DNA of 64,000 nucleotides from Ricinus communis. Taxonomy: Eukaryota; Streptophyta; Magnoliopsida; Malpighiales; Euphorbiaceae. The position numbers were made by a program, and so were the translations under genes. How positions within the stretch are numbered: position 1 is the stretch's first letter; each line of letters opens with the position of its first letter. This document shows positions 52,501-63,500 of the stretch, piece by piece. Below the pieces are notes generated by a model, which saw nothing but the letters and a program-made list of their open reading frames with translations, did no database searches and was not told where the DNA came from. The stretch lies in contig NC_063258.1 of NCBI RefSeq assembly GCF_019578655.1, forward strand, positions 26,106,802 through 26,170,801, read 5' to 3'.

Positions 52501-55500
52501 TACTAACATCAAGTTCCAACCAGACTAACTAGCATTATTGTACCACCAACACATGTGCAATTTCAAAAAAGAAGCACCAATAATCTAAACTACAGCCCTC
52601 TCTAAATTATTATCCCAATAATTAATAACCCCTCACATTTAATAAAATTCATGAAACCGAACTCGTTCTAGAAACATAATTTGATATGTCTGCTATTTAA
52701 TAATAAATACAAAATATCAAAAAAAATTAATTAGCAGAATCACATTCCTAAGAGACCATATATCACTTTGAAGAAGAAAATTTCAGTTTTTGACTAGGTG
52801 AAATTGGGGAACATGAAGCTTAGAGCAAATTTTCACTTTGAGAATGTTCCTTTTTCTTGATGTTGATCTTTTATATTTCTTGCACTTAGTGTTTAATTGG
52901 AGATGTGCACTATCCTTGTATAAGATTATTTATTGGACCAAGCTCACTGTAACTTGTAAACAAAATATATAAGACCAAATTAGCATGATGAAGACTTTTT
53001 AACTATCTAGAATATGTAGTGGCATTATGTTCATGAAACTTTTTTTAAGCAGATATTCTACATTACTGTGCAATGGATCCTATTATTTAGAGCAGTCAGA
53101 CTAGTACATAATTGGCAACATTAAAAACTGTATTCAAATAAAGTTAAAAATTAATCCAGTTCATATTCAACTAAAAAGAAAAGAACAGTTGACTAAATTC
53201 ATCAAGCCAAAAGTTGTAGATAAAAGGAAAAAGAAAAATAAAAGTAAGGAAAATTATATCACATTAACACCACTAGATCTTTCTAAGAGATGCAGCTCCA
53301 AACTGAGTGGAATTGAGGGAACAGATTCATATGATACTATTAAACTTGGTGCAATGTCGATAATGATAGTGATTGATAAATCAAAATAACTTCATTTGGG
53401 AAAAGAAGCAAACACAACAATTTTATCAATGAAGTTGCAAGCAAACAAATAAACATTCATATTTTCCATTATCTTATTAAGTTCTCCAACTACATTTTGT
53501 CACATAGGCTCCACATTGCTGCGAGCTCCAGCTCCAGTATGGTGGGTGGCAATTGTTATCAAGTGTAACATCCACAGCCAGAACTGACTAAAATTAAAAT
53601 AATTGGCAAAATTTGAAATATTCACAAAATCCAGGATTTCTTTGATCATTTATGCTTTAGATTTTAAAGAGCTTTATTTGAGAAATTATCACTGAGGGCT
53701 GACACCATGTGGAAGCAACCATCTGTGAGCGAAACTCTAATTTTCTTTTCATGCAGTAAGTATGACTAGTGTCATATTAGAAAGTCAATATTGCCTACAG
53801 GTGGTCCATAATGGGTGATCTTTGCATGACTAAAGAGTAAGAGCTAGTTAGCTACGCAAACACAGTCAGACCCACCAAATGATACAACAAGTTAGAAGTG
53901 TAGTACTAATATGATATTTACCTAGCACGTCAAAACCCTTAAGATAATAGATCAAGAAAAGAAAACAAGCAATGACCACGAGAAATGATGTGATGGTTGT
54001 CTAATGCATTTTGAGTAGAAGTAAATTCATCTACTAGAGTACAAAGAAACAAACCTGAGCTGTCATTGGTTTTCCACTATTTACAACACGAGTGCCAACT
54101 ACTAATGGCAAATCATACTGCTCTAGGTAACTCCAAATGGTGTCTTTTAGGACTGGAGAGACATGAATAAATGTAGTTATGGCATTCCGCAAGGCACCCT
54201 GAAAAAGAACACCCTGCTAAATTTAGAAAGAGAAAGACGAATAGGTGGAAACTCTAATCCTCAAGTGGGTTCTATAACTGTTTAAAAGCTACTTAGGCAA
54301 GCAGCATTATCCAAGCAGATTTCAACCTTCAGAAAAGGAGGTACATTCTCATAACTAAGGAGCTTGAACAATGGTTCAATATCAGAAAACCAATTCTTTC
54401 TTTCAGCGGGATGTCCATTTTCGATAACCTGCATCACAAGACATATTAAGAACAAAGTCCAAGGCCGCAATGCCAAAAAAAATCAATCAAAAACAGAATA
54501 AAGAAGAGGTATGCAGTTAGTAGCGCATGAGCAGTATCAACCAGAAAGCTATAGAATGGTAGAGTTTCTCATCGAGAGCAAAATAAGAAATTTAGTAATC
54601 CTTGAGAACTATTAATTAAATCAAGTAAAAGAACTGTCTGAGAGATCAAGAATCAACTAGCTTATCAGTACAAATACAAATTAAATAAATGAAAATTGGT
54701 GTTTGACGCATCAAGTAATTAAGAGCAATGGAGATCAAGAAGAAGAAAAGATTGTAAAGAGAAAAAAGAAAAAAGGAAAAGCAAGTAAACCTTCTGAAGA
54801 ACATTCAAATAAGCAACTAGTGCTTTTGCATCCCCCTCCTGAAACTCAGGTAACACGGCCCCAGCAGTCTGAAGGGATTGTTTAAATTTCTCATCATAAA
54901 TTGTTAAGCAGTCGAACAAAGTACTCCACCCAACAGAGCGGAACGCTTTACCCTGAAGTAGTTCATAGACCTTTGCAGCACCTTCTTGACTGGAAGCCTG
55001 AAAATTTATTAAACCTATAACACTGATACCTGACCTTAAATAAACGTGATGGAAAATGTTCCATTCATTAGATTAAAAATTATACAATACAGTTGACATA
55101 CCAAAGTACTCAACATTTTCAAGAAAGCCACCAGTGTTTGGAAATTGGTGTGATCCTCTCCAGCAAAATTCACAAATGTCCATAAAACATCATTTCCAGA
55201 TAACAAGTCTGGTTCTTTCTGAAGATTAAACAAAGTCAGAGGCATTCATAACATATAAGAATACTACGAGCACTAAACGAAAAAGACATTTTATGCTTAA
55301 CAAAAGCATTCTAGTCATATTTGTCTGATAATACATTCAATATTTCTTTTAGACCCTAATCTAAACATATCCTTTAACTAACACTCAATTTAGTTTTCTT
55401 TTTGAAAGAAATAATACTAACACTCGATTAGATTTAGGTAAGCAAACAATTTGTGTGAAGCATTTATATTTTTGGAACTTCATGATTCTCATGCCATGTG

Positions 55501-58500
55501 GTAATTTATCATCAACAACTTCATCAAGTGATAACCACAATGTCAAACAAACCTGATATATTTCGCTCACAAACTCCATCAGAGATACAAATGGTGAAGG
55601 GCCAGTTTCACTGGCCTGTTGAGAATGCAATTTGCTATCATGTGAAGCAGCCAATCGATATGAATTAAGCACACTCATTGCATTCTCCTTTGAATCTTTT
55701 ACCTTTAAGAAAAAATCCTATCATAAGCTTCTCAAATGGTGATAACGAGAAACAGACCAAGAAAATATAGCATGTGTATGTGTATCACAAGGTGCTATTC
55801 ATCATAAGAAAAAAGCAACAACACAAAAATCTAGAAATTCGCACAAGGTGGCAATTCTTTTCTCACAAAAAAACCTAGTGTTCTAACTAGATTGCAAGAA
55901 ATAGAGATAGGATGACTTGAGAAGGTTCGAACAATGCATCTGATACTTGTCAATTGCTTGTTGATTGCTCACGCAATCCATACAAACATTTAAGCCCTCC
56001 ACCACCAAATATTCAATAATATTTCCCCAAACAATACAATATGACAAGGCAATGATAGGATGATATTAAACACTGACAACTTTTACTAAATGCATTAGAC
56101 TCGTGCAATCAATACAAACATTTATGGTTCCACGAATATGTCTGCATAATTTTGACAATGCAATAGAGACAAATAGGAAGTGTCATACCGGACAAGAAGA
56201 CAAGGATAATTAGCTATGAAAAATCAGGTGACAGCGCTGATGGTATCAGGTGTTGCTATGATTAAAATATAACACTTACTGTTCAAAACTAAAATCAAAT
56301 ATTATTACATAAGATAATGTTTCACATCAATACTCCAACAGTCATATTTATTCTGAATGGAAAAGACAAAATCTTCAAATAATATCCACAACTCCTTACT
56401 CCAAATAGCAGACTAAGATACGATTGTCGTCATTTTCACTAACTCGGTGGAACTCCACATACTTTTGCCTATCTTTCTTAAATTCGACTTGGCAAGAATA
56501 ATGAAATTGAGTATATATCCGAAGTAGAACAGGTTGCACAGATTGATACCCATATTTCTTATTTATATCTCCTATTTATTTGTTTACTATTCACTTATGC
56601 ATAATAATATATAGTTTAAGAGCAAGTCGGCTTTGAAGTCCCTCTCTCTGCTTGCACAAAATCATTGAGCATAAAAAAAAAATTTATAACAAAATCAACC
56701 ATAGAAGACATGGGGCTGTCTAGGCATAATATTAGCCGTTTTGATGCATGCACGCATGGGTAAATCATGTAGGTTAAATTGCAGTTGCACCCATTAGAGA
56801 ACAAGCAGCGAGAAAAAAGACCATGTTACAAGATGAACCAATCATTCACATCAGATGAAGCTAAAACTACAAAATCATAACAAGCACCCATTTAAATGGC
56901 CATGCATCTTATGTCCAAAACACCTTAGGCCCAAATTTCAAACAAGCAATGAGTACACAGGCAATGCAGATGTGCAAGAAGTGGCAAACTCATGCACACA
57001 GGGGCATAGGCTCTTGCACAAACAAGCAGAATATCAAGTGGAACACTGAAGTCACCTCTACAAACTAATAATTAAAAAAGGCAGATGTGAAACTGTACAT
57101 TATACTGAATTTCATCATACTACACTTGTAAAATGGACCCCTAATTTATCCCCCTTTTAAACTTAAGAAAATTTGAAATACTTCAACTGACCTTGTGTCT
57201 AGCAAGTGGATGCGATAGGAAGCAAGTGATCAGCTTGTGTAAATAAGCATTGTACATGTAGATCATATCCTCATCATCATTCTGCAGATTAAATTGATAC
57301 AAAACTTCAATCGCAATATAAAATCAATCAGCTTTGCATCAGATTTTATCGAAGAAAGCATAACTAGCCATAACCAACTTTAATTGAATGATGGGCAATC
57401 AGAGCAACTTGTTATTACTTTTTTTTTTTATAAAAAGAAAAGAAAGAAAGAAAGAAAGAGAAAGGAAAATGAAACATTGGCACAACTTTCAACAATTATC
57501 TATCTACAGGACTGAGTGGCACAACACAAACAGATCATCTGAAAAAGCACTTGATAAACATGAAGAATTAAAACGAATAAATTTGAAAAGAAATAATAAG
57601 GATCAATACATTCTTCATAATTTCCATTTCTAACATGAAAAGACCTACTGAAATAATTGAGACCCTGCTTCAAGCATCCATTAAAAAGCAGAAATGTAAA
57701 AAACGAAACAAACCAATCATAAGTTCCTAACAAGAAACAGTTTTTTATTTTTTCAGATGTGCTTCCAAAACCAAGAGTAGCTGCAAGTAAATATTCTGCT
57801 CAAATGAATTGTTTGGTTACAATGATTACATTCTCCAGTGGACCACGATTTGGAAGAATAGGAAGGGACAAATGGAAAGCGTTCTACTAACAGACCTGAT
57901 AAGCTGCAGTGCGAAGAACATTATCCAGTAAAAACTGGAAAACATTCCTCGAGAATATGAGTTCCAGGCTTGAATTTAGGTAGCCCAAATCAGTTGATGA
58001 AGCATTTGAAACTTCTTCCCTTGCAGTAATCACATCATTTATTAACATCAGATGTACAGACCAAGCAAGCCTTACACCACCAATGAAGCCCTCCACAACT
58101 GGATCATTCTCAGTTGCCATCAGCTAGACAATGCATGATACCCAACAACTTGAGGCTAAGTTAAGAAATTTACCAAAGATAGATAAAGAAACTGAAATCG
58201 ATGCTCTTACAATTTCATGAAATTCTTTTCTAAAGGAAGCATCACAAGACAGAATAGATGCTTTATCAGGTAATGCACTCAGGGCGTCTGACATGAAAGC
58301 AATGACAAGACTGAAAAGAAGACAGAACGCAATCTGCAAAGAGAAAAGAATGATAACTATTTGCCAATGCAGCAGCATAATTTAAGGATATGAGAATACG
58401 TACAGGCATCAGATGAGCATATGGCATCAGTAAACCCTCGACATAACTTTTACTAATAATGGGAAGAAATATAACCAAAAAAAAGCTAGATATTCCAAGA

Positions 58501-61500
58501 TGTACCTCAAGGCCCATCTTTAAAATAATGGGCACAAAATTACTGTCAACAGAAAACAAGGACATGCCTGATGTTTTAGAGTGCCATTGACCTCCACAAG
58601 CTCAGAAGCACTATCTTTTAAGGTATAGATAACATCCTTTACATCTTTTGAGCCTGTAAAAAGCAAATATTACAGCTGTTATAATAATCAATCTCATTTC
58701 TTATAATTGCATTTGTAGATCTTGTACTTAAAAGCTCGTAATCACACTTTTATCCATCAAGAAAGAGATAAGAAAAAGAACAGAAAAATGCACAAGGGCA
58801 CCATCAAATGCTCCACATACTTATTGGATTGTATTCAATGTTCAAGATATGCAACAATTCCAATTAAATACGGTCCAAACTCCAGATGGATTTCATAAAG
58901 ACAAATTTAGGGGAGGGATAACAAATAATACAAATTAGCTACCTCCGTTGGTAAATGGTGATTTATCTTGCATGTTTCCCATCTATTATAAAGTGTAAAC
59001 CCAGCTGCCCATAAACCTTTTACATATATGTGAATATATATAAACACGAAAACTTAATCTATGAAGACATCTGTGAAGTAATGTTCCATTGATCCTTTAG
59101 TATAGCCTCAGCAAACACATAGGCACATCCACAAATACATATTCTTAAGCTTTTACAGTATTGTGTGGGTTAGACTTTTCTTCTCTTTCTTGTGTCTGCA
59201 TTCTATGGCTCATTCCATTTGATACGAATTCATCTAGTTTAGGGATTTAGGTTTCTACATACGATTTTGGTTAAGTTGCACAAAACTCATACATAAAAAG
59301 AAGAAATTTACAGACCAGCATTCATAGAACACCAGTAGCTATTGTCCAAATTGTATGACAACCAAAACAAACAATAACAATTTGATTAATTAAGGTTGTA
59401 CTGGGATTGTTATGACATATTCACAACTTTTCATTTTCAGTTTACTCTCTAAATCACACCAAATGTTTCTCAGTATCATCTTCTATCATCATCCCCATTC
59501 CCTTAATCAAGTCCAATACAAAATAGTATACTAAACATCAGGTGAAAAGTCAAGCACTGCATTCAATACACCATATTTCATAGACAAATCATATGGAACT
59601 ATAGAACTAGCATCACGCACAATAACCAAATAATAAAAAAATAAAAATAGATAAAAGACAGCTAAGAAAGTGCTTAGCAGCTTACTTATCCGCACAACCA
59701 AAACAGACAGGACAAGGCAATGTCCGAGCAAATGTCTCTCCTTATGAACCACAGCTCGCCGCTCACTAAGAGCACCTCTAGAGTCGAGGACATAGTGGTC
59801 ACATAGAGGCCCACCTAAACCGGCAGGCTCTTCTCGATTGAGTTCCTGGAATTGAACAGGCATCGACTAGCTCCATAAATCACCAAAAAATACAACGCTA
59901 ACAATCTACAATGCCAAAATACAGGTACAAATCTTGTGCAATGAATTGTGCAAAAACTAAGTGAGCAACAGCTAGATAGCTGTTCAATCACCAGAAAATA
60001 TATGGTACCTGTACCACTAGAACAACTTAATAACCTTAATAAGAACTAGAAAGAAAGTCATCAGAACCAATACTTTAGCATGTACAGATATTCTTCTGAA
60101 ATACTATTACTTCGTGAATAATTAACTTTGAAAAGTTAAAAGGCCTATAATAGATCAATAACCTTAACTTTGAAGAAGACAAGTTGCTTAATTCTAGCCA
60201 AAACAGGATTAAGTAAAGCAACAGTACTCCACCATATTAATGTGCTAATGGAACATTACAGGAAGCATAATTAAGTCACATAAATGCAAACTCAATGCGA
60301 AGAAAAGAGCACTTCTCATTTAGGTCCAGTACATTTCTTTATGTAGCACCAAACTTTTTAGGCCTTTGTGAACACCCTAGGCATTAGAAGTACATAGAAA
60401 CAGATCATTTCGTATCCAAATTGGCATAGTATGACAGAAAGCATCATATAGGTTCAAACCTTTATTAGAGAAATCAAACGCTGCCTAAGCCCGCCACTTA
60501 TAAGATCTTCTAGACACTTCTGAATGTCTAAAACAAGGTCCGGTTCAAGTCCCTGATCAAGTACAACAGCCTGCAAATAAAGTGGCTCAATAATCTTAGA
60601 GAGTTTCAAGATGAATTAAAGGCGTGCATGGGCGCGCGCGCACAAAGGAAGAGAGATAGATACCCTTAAAAGAATGTATAGAGCCGTTATAAGATCCCGT
60701 CTCTCAGTGTACCAAAGTCCTGCTGCAAGGCGCAAAATTTCTAATGGCTCTCGTCCCATTAAACCCCACTACAAATAAGAAGAGCAATTGACAATCAGAA
60801 ATAAGATTCCATTTCTGATGCATATGCCTTAAGTATAAACTCAACAAAGAAAGAAAAGAGAGATCCACCTCTTGGTTGGCAGAAACAAGCAATTGAACAC
60901 AATCTATTTCGTTGAGATGGAGGTCATCACTCAATTTCAAAGCCTATATCAACCAAAATTGAGCAAGAAAAGAGAATGCAAATCAAACTTCTGATATTAT
61001 TTCAGATACTTAAAAAATCAAGGTCTTTACTAATAGGAATTGCAAAATCGCATAACTTATCAAGTGTACTGGACGTCTCAGTACAAGTTACATACTTTCA
61101 TTACTCATATCAACAATGAAACAGCTACCAAAACAAAAATATTTATTTTTTGACCTAGTGCAGGGGAAAATGCAGAGGACTAGCACATTGATGCACTAGC
61201 ACATCTATTGATCACACAGCAGAATTCAGCACTTAGCACCACTAAGATGTTACTATATAGTCTCTGTTCAATCCTAACGTAGATGGCCATAACCCACTCT
61301 GTAAGTCCTTGATTGATTAAAGAATTTTTTTCAAATAGGAAAAAAGAAAAAGACTCTGGTTAGGGACTTATTGTATGGCTTTCATCTAGTTATCAATCAA
61401 CAATTAAGCCTTAGATGATTTTAATAACTAAACCTTAGATGATTTTAATAAATATCAATCATGTTAGACCATATACATGCAAATAAAAATACAACATTGT

Positions 61501-62260
61501 GTGGTTCAGCATCATAAGACGATTGCTTAATGGAAATGGTATAACCAAAACTGTGAATCGGCTCTTATGGTTAAGTAGAACGTGCAAGAATCAAATCTAA
61601 GGGTCTCTAGAGCAGTGAAACACAGATAGCTGGAGTTTTTTAAGTAGGTCATTTTGATGCATTAAGTTCCATTTCTTACGAAAATCCCTTACTTTGTAAA
61701 ATCTACATATGAAGCACCCAATTGTGCATGGTTAACATAAAATGTAAAACGTTGACCTAATATTCAAGAAGACTAATTAAGTTGTTAATAAAAAAAAAAA
61801 ACTAAAATAAACATGTTATAAACATAAATTGACTTGCAAGCAGCTAGTGGAGAATGACAAAACAACACCAAGACAAGACCAAGCATAATTGAACAAAATG
61901 CAAATGTAAAGAAGACAAACTTACAATCTGAACATCCTGATCATCTAATGGAATTGGCGGTGAATCTGGTAACCTAACTTCTTTTGACTGAACTTGAGCA
62001 CGGTCCGAAGGTTTAGGAGGCTACCAAATGAAAAAAATAAAAAAAAATAAAAAGAAAATTAACAAGTTAATCTAAATAATGCATATAAAAGATGAGAAAA
62101 ATGAAAAGTGGTACGGTACCGGGTAGGAGAGAAGGTTCTGGAGAGAAGGGAGAGAGCTTCGAAGGGCGTGCAAGAGCTCGATTCTCTGCGCCGGTGACGG
62201 AGACGACGAACTGAATAAAGAAGATTCGACTATCGAATGGAGTTGCTTTGGAGACACCAT
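34447..62260 (-). CDS. NUP205: Nuclear pore complex protein NUP205 (Nup192/Nup205 family)
   Basis: The product is a large inner-ring nucleoporin, a helical-solenoid scaffold of the nuclear pore. I resolved 45 exons totalling 5637 bp, 1878 residues plus stop, close to the ~1.84 kb-residue Arabidopsis protein as I recall it. The summed exons keep one open frame. The start MVSPKQLHSIVESSL and the end KVFRRLVTSLKENAIQKLSL match the plant orthologue. Characteristic stretches are ELNREEPAGLGGPLCDHYVL, LFKLLSYENVPPFLK, GPTMDLLSNKNYQFF, GSIYYYSERGDRLIDLGSF and SFQLCFSLSSYLYFLVTKK. Exon 7 ends in a GC donor; the rest are GT-AG. Introns are mostly 80-1800 bp. The two largest that I mapped, 37971-35827 side (2.1 kb) and 39136-41352 (2.2 kb), carry transposon remnants. 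The gene covers 27.8 kb. Exon coordinates are in the five block entries. Confidence 0.97.
36180..37060 (-). pseudogene. LINE-type reverse transcriptase remnant in a NUP205 intron
   Basis: On the minus strand, around 36905-36960, the sequence encodes LDELAKHFQGKSPWCIMFADG. This is the common plant LINE RT stretch with the FADD catalytic box changed to FADG. Downstream on the minus strand, decayed frames still read DVAPMVDRMREGRLR near 36400, a typical C-terminal RT-linked segment. It ends with sequence like GIRLS near 36200. Stops and shifts make it dead. It lies in the intron between NUP205 exons 42 and 43, in the same orientation as the gene. Confidence 0.8.
37313..37662 (+). mobile_element. 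TRIM element (miniature LTR retrotransposon) in a NUP205 intron
   Basis: Two LTRs (37313-37437 and 37511-37662) begin GTTAGAAGTTGTATTTATCC and end CATTTATCA or CATTTCTCA. They flank only 73 bp. Directly after the first LTR is a primer-binding site TGGTATCAGAGC (37438-37449), complementary to initiator tRNA-Met. Directly before the second is a purine tract (TGAGGGAGGG). No coding capacity exists. LTR-PBS-PPT-LTR in ~350 bp is the definition of a TRIM. The second LTR has a TA-repeat expansion (~37558-37590). It is inserted antisense to NUP205. Confidence 0.92.
37663..37819 (+). repeat. Partial duplication of the TRIM LTR end plus its flank
   Basis: The 3' part of the LTR (37702-37780, ATGTATATAAGTGGATTGG to CCATTTCTCA) occurs again after LTR2. 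Copies of a 39 bp flank containing AACATTAAACAACTGCATTG precede (37663-37701) and follow (37781-37819) it. That pattern is a tandem duplication of about 118 bp made of LTR end plus flank. Confidence 0.85.
39838..40254. mobile_element. Tourist-like (PIF/Harbinger) MITE in a NUP205 intron
   Basis: The left end GGGCATGTTTACTTATAGAA and the reverse complement of the right end (GGGCCTGTTTACTTGTAGAG) match in 17 of 20 positions. The element is flanked by TTA on both sides (39835-39837 and 40255-40257), the 3 bp target duplication of PIF/Harbinger elements. It is 417 bp, AT-rich and non-coding, in the intron between exons 37 and 38. Confidence 0.8.
41353..43733 (-). other. NUP205: NUP205 exons 30-37 (residues ~1238-1566)
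   Basis: Exons: 43678-43733, 43525-43597, 43243-43433, 43015-43135, 42858-42935, 42265-42429, 41571-41735, 41353-41490. Exon 30 is only 56 bp and easily missed. It supplies VSASRRMSSLENQSEILY between GWSQIVE and LDASLSASASPDCSL. Later exons encode ALLLSYFQYCRHTLDPD, IDREQAELARANF and SHKYGKSGAQVLFSMGALEH. Confidence 0.93.
43810..50261 (-). other. NUP205: NUP205 exons 19-29 (residues ~767-1237)
   Basis: Exons: 50064-50261, 49082-49200, 48660-48810, 48454-48566, 48298-48379, 48093-48179, 47896-47973, 46733-46939, 44285-44377, 44097-44210, 43810-43980. They encode ILLLGVNFIMTERTSQIHG, NISRPAPNITHLLLKFDL, LHEFGFQLLYELCLDPLT and RAWLLKLLAVELHSGD. The 2.36 kb intron between exons 26 and 27 (44378-46732) carries a TRIM element at 44638-44969. 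The 1.37 kb intron at 50262-51629 is AT-rich and shows nothing recognisable. Long overlapping frames near 48830-49230 come from CA/TG-rich intron sequence, not from a second gene. Confidence 0.93.
44638..44969 (+). mobile_element. Second TRIM element of the same family in a NUP205 intron
   Basis: LTRs at 44638-44762 and 44844-44969 start TGTTAGAAGTTGTA and share CTTCCTTTGAGCTAGCTTTT and the CCATTTA end. They flank 81 bp holding a primer-binding site TGGTACCAGAGCC (44763-44775) and a purine tract AGCATGAGGGAGAG just before LTR2. The flanks ATTTT and ATTTA could be a 5 bp target duplication with one mismatch. It is clearly related to the element at 37313-37662 and inserted in the same orientation. 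Confidence 0.92.
51630..57281 (-). other. NUP205: NUP205 exons 10-18 (residues ~376-766)
   Basis: Exons: 57192-57281, 55553-55702, 55102-55218, 54791-54997, 54327-54428, 54055-54198, 52199-52329, 51996-52115, 51630-51741. They encode NDDEDMIYMYNAYLHK, VLWTFVNFAGEDHTNF, AFRSVGWSTLFDCL, IWSYLEQYDLPLVVG and FIYDDVFGPFPQRAY. The introns at 55703-57191 and 52330-54054 are long and AT-rich, without a clear element. A T-run and an (AAAG)n tract lie near 57420-57462, in intron 9. Confidence 0.93.
57896..62260 (-). other. NUP205: NUP205 exons 1-9 (residues ~1-375)
   Basis: Exons, 5' to 3': 62120-62260, 61925-62020, 60869-60943, 60664-60768, 60460-60570, 59686-59845, 58568-58653, 58211-58333, 57896-58123. 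They encode the N-terminal solenoid, including PPKPSDRAQVQSKEVRLPDS, LVSANQEWGLMGREPLEILR and VFQFLLDNVLRTAAYQ. Exon 7 is followed by a GC donor (CATCAG|GCATGT). The introns contain a (GC)n stretch near 60631-60640 but no recognisable transposon. Confidence 0.93.
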
Positions 62261-62281
62261 TTTCTTGTTATTGGGTTTTTG

Positions 62282-62289
62282 AAACCCTA
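62282..62289 (+). promoter_or_regulatory. Telo-box (AAACCCTA) just upstream of the NUP205 start
   Basis: AAACCCTA lies 22 bp upstream of the NUP205 ATG (minus-strand gene). A second copy is at 62418-62425. Telo-boxes are frequent in 5' regions of plant housekeeping and cell-cycle genes. Function here is inferred from the motif. Confidence 0.5.
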
Positions 62290-62417
62290 GCTTAATAGGA
62301 GAAAAGAGTATTACTATTATTATTATTACTGTTATAGCATATGAATTTTTAGGCGGGAAATAATGAGTGAAAGTTGTTGGCTCCGAAGTTACACACAGAA
62401 AGAATGGCGAAGTGATC

Positions 62418-62425
62418 AAAACCCT
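62418..62425 (+). promoter_or_regulatory. Second telo-box upstream of NUP205
   Basis: A second AAACCCTA motif lies 158 bp upstream of the start codon, in the likely core promoter or leader of the minus-strand NUP205 gene. Confidence 0.45.
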
Positions 62426-63074
62426 AGATAACCCCTAATAGCAGGCATTAAGCCAGCTAGTTAGCTCCTGTTTATTTCTGGGAAGGTGGGTAAATACGAG
62501 TCGTCGTTTCGAAGCAGACGTCGCGTCGTTGCCGCATGCGCTGCAAAATATGTCGCCTTCTTTTTCTTTGAAATCTAATAACCTTTTTGCCTCGACAAGT
62601 AGCGGCTGCGGCTGCGGCTGCGGCTCCGCTAGGAAAAGCCGTAACAGTTATGGCAATGAAAATATAAAACAAACAGTAGCTAACTAGACAAGAATTCTTT
62701 TATTAATAATTTTTATTTTCAAAAGTTTGTAATTTATAAAGTGAAACACACTCGTACATATAGAATGCATTTATTTTATTTTGTTGGTCTTCAATAGTTA
62801 TAATAAACCAGCATAGTTTTTTTTTTGCAATAGATATAATTACTATGTTAGTATATTAGTGTGTTAAAAGAAAATAATATTTTTTATAATATAAATAATA
62901 AATTACTATATTTTAGGAGAGAAAGTTTCGAACTTGATATTTCAATATTTGACACTAAATGTCTTATCATTAGATAAAATCTGATGGTTAAATAATCATT
63001 ATTCTTTTTAATAGACAAATGTTTGATGCTGCAGCTGAAGGCTGAAGAGATTTTATTTTTTTTGAACGAAGACT
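62426..63074. other. NUP205 upstream region and AT-rich spacer
   Basis: It contains a GC-rich hexanucleotide run (GCGGCT)n at about 62602-62628, standing out from its AT-rich surroundings. The rest (62690-63030) is AT-rich with no gene visible. Confidence 0.5.
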
Positions 63075-63500
63075 GGAATTCATTAACCGGAGGGCGAATT
63101 ACACTAAGTTACATCAGAGTTTACAAGAATCCACAAAGAACTGGGCATAGAATGATGCCAAATACAAGGGAAACCATTGTTTTTCGCCGCTTTAGCAACC
63201 CAATCCGCTGGTAGATTAGCACTTCCGAACACGAAATGAAAGAAGCAGCTCCTAAGCGAGTTGTGCATCCCCCAGATATCCTCCACAATAGCCTTGACTT
63301 CCCAATCCACAGGATAGCCATGGTTCAACATTCCCACAGCAATATTCGAGTCAGACTCAACAATAACCATGCCACAAACCCTCTCTCGAGGCAAGCAAAC
63401 CGCTTCTTTAGTAGCCCAAAGCTCTGCAGATAGAGCAGAACTGCATAACTTCCTAGTTGCCCAGCGAAGTTTCTTCCAATAATTCCCAGGCCAGCCATTT
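63075..63500 (-). pseudogene. LINE RNase H-like domain remnant (RVT_3 type)
   Basis: On the minus strand, 63104-63394 and the bases upstream encode AELWATKEAVCLPRERV, VIVESDSNIAVGMLNHG and FGSANLPADWVAKAA. These are the E, D and final D motifs of the RNase H domain that ends many plant LINE ORF2 proteins. The region just N-terminal (GRDKMAGLGIIGRNFAGQL) is in another frame, so at least one frame shift separates them near 63450. The domain is isolated and has no RT beside it. Confidence 0.8.

Noticed and set aside
57420..57462. T-run plus (AAAG)n tract as a retroposed poly(A) tail
   Set aside because: No cDNA-like body or target duplication beside it; it is a simple microsatellite in NUP205 intron 9.
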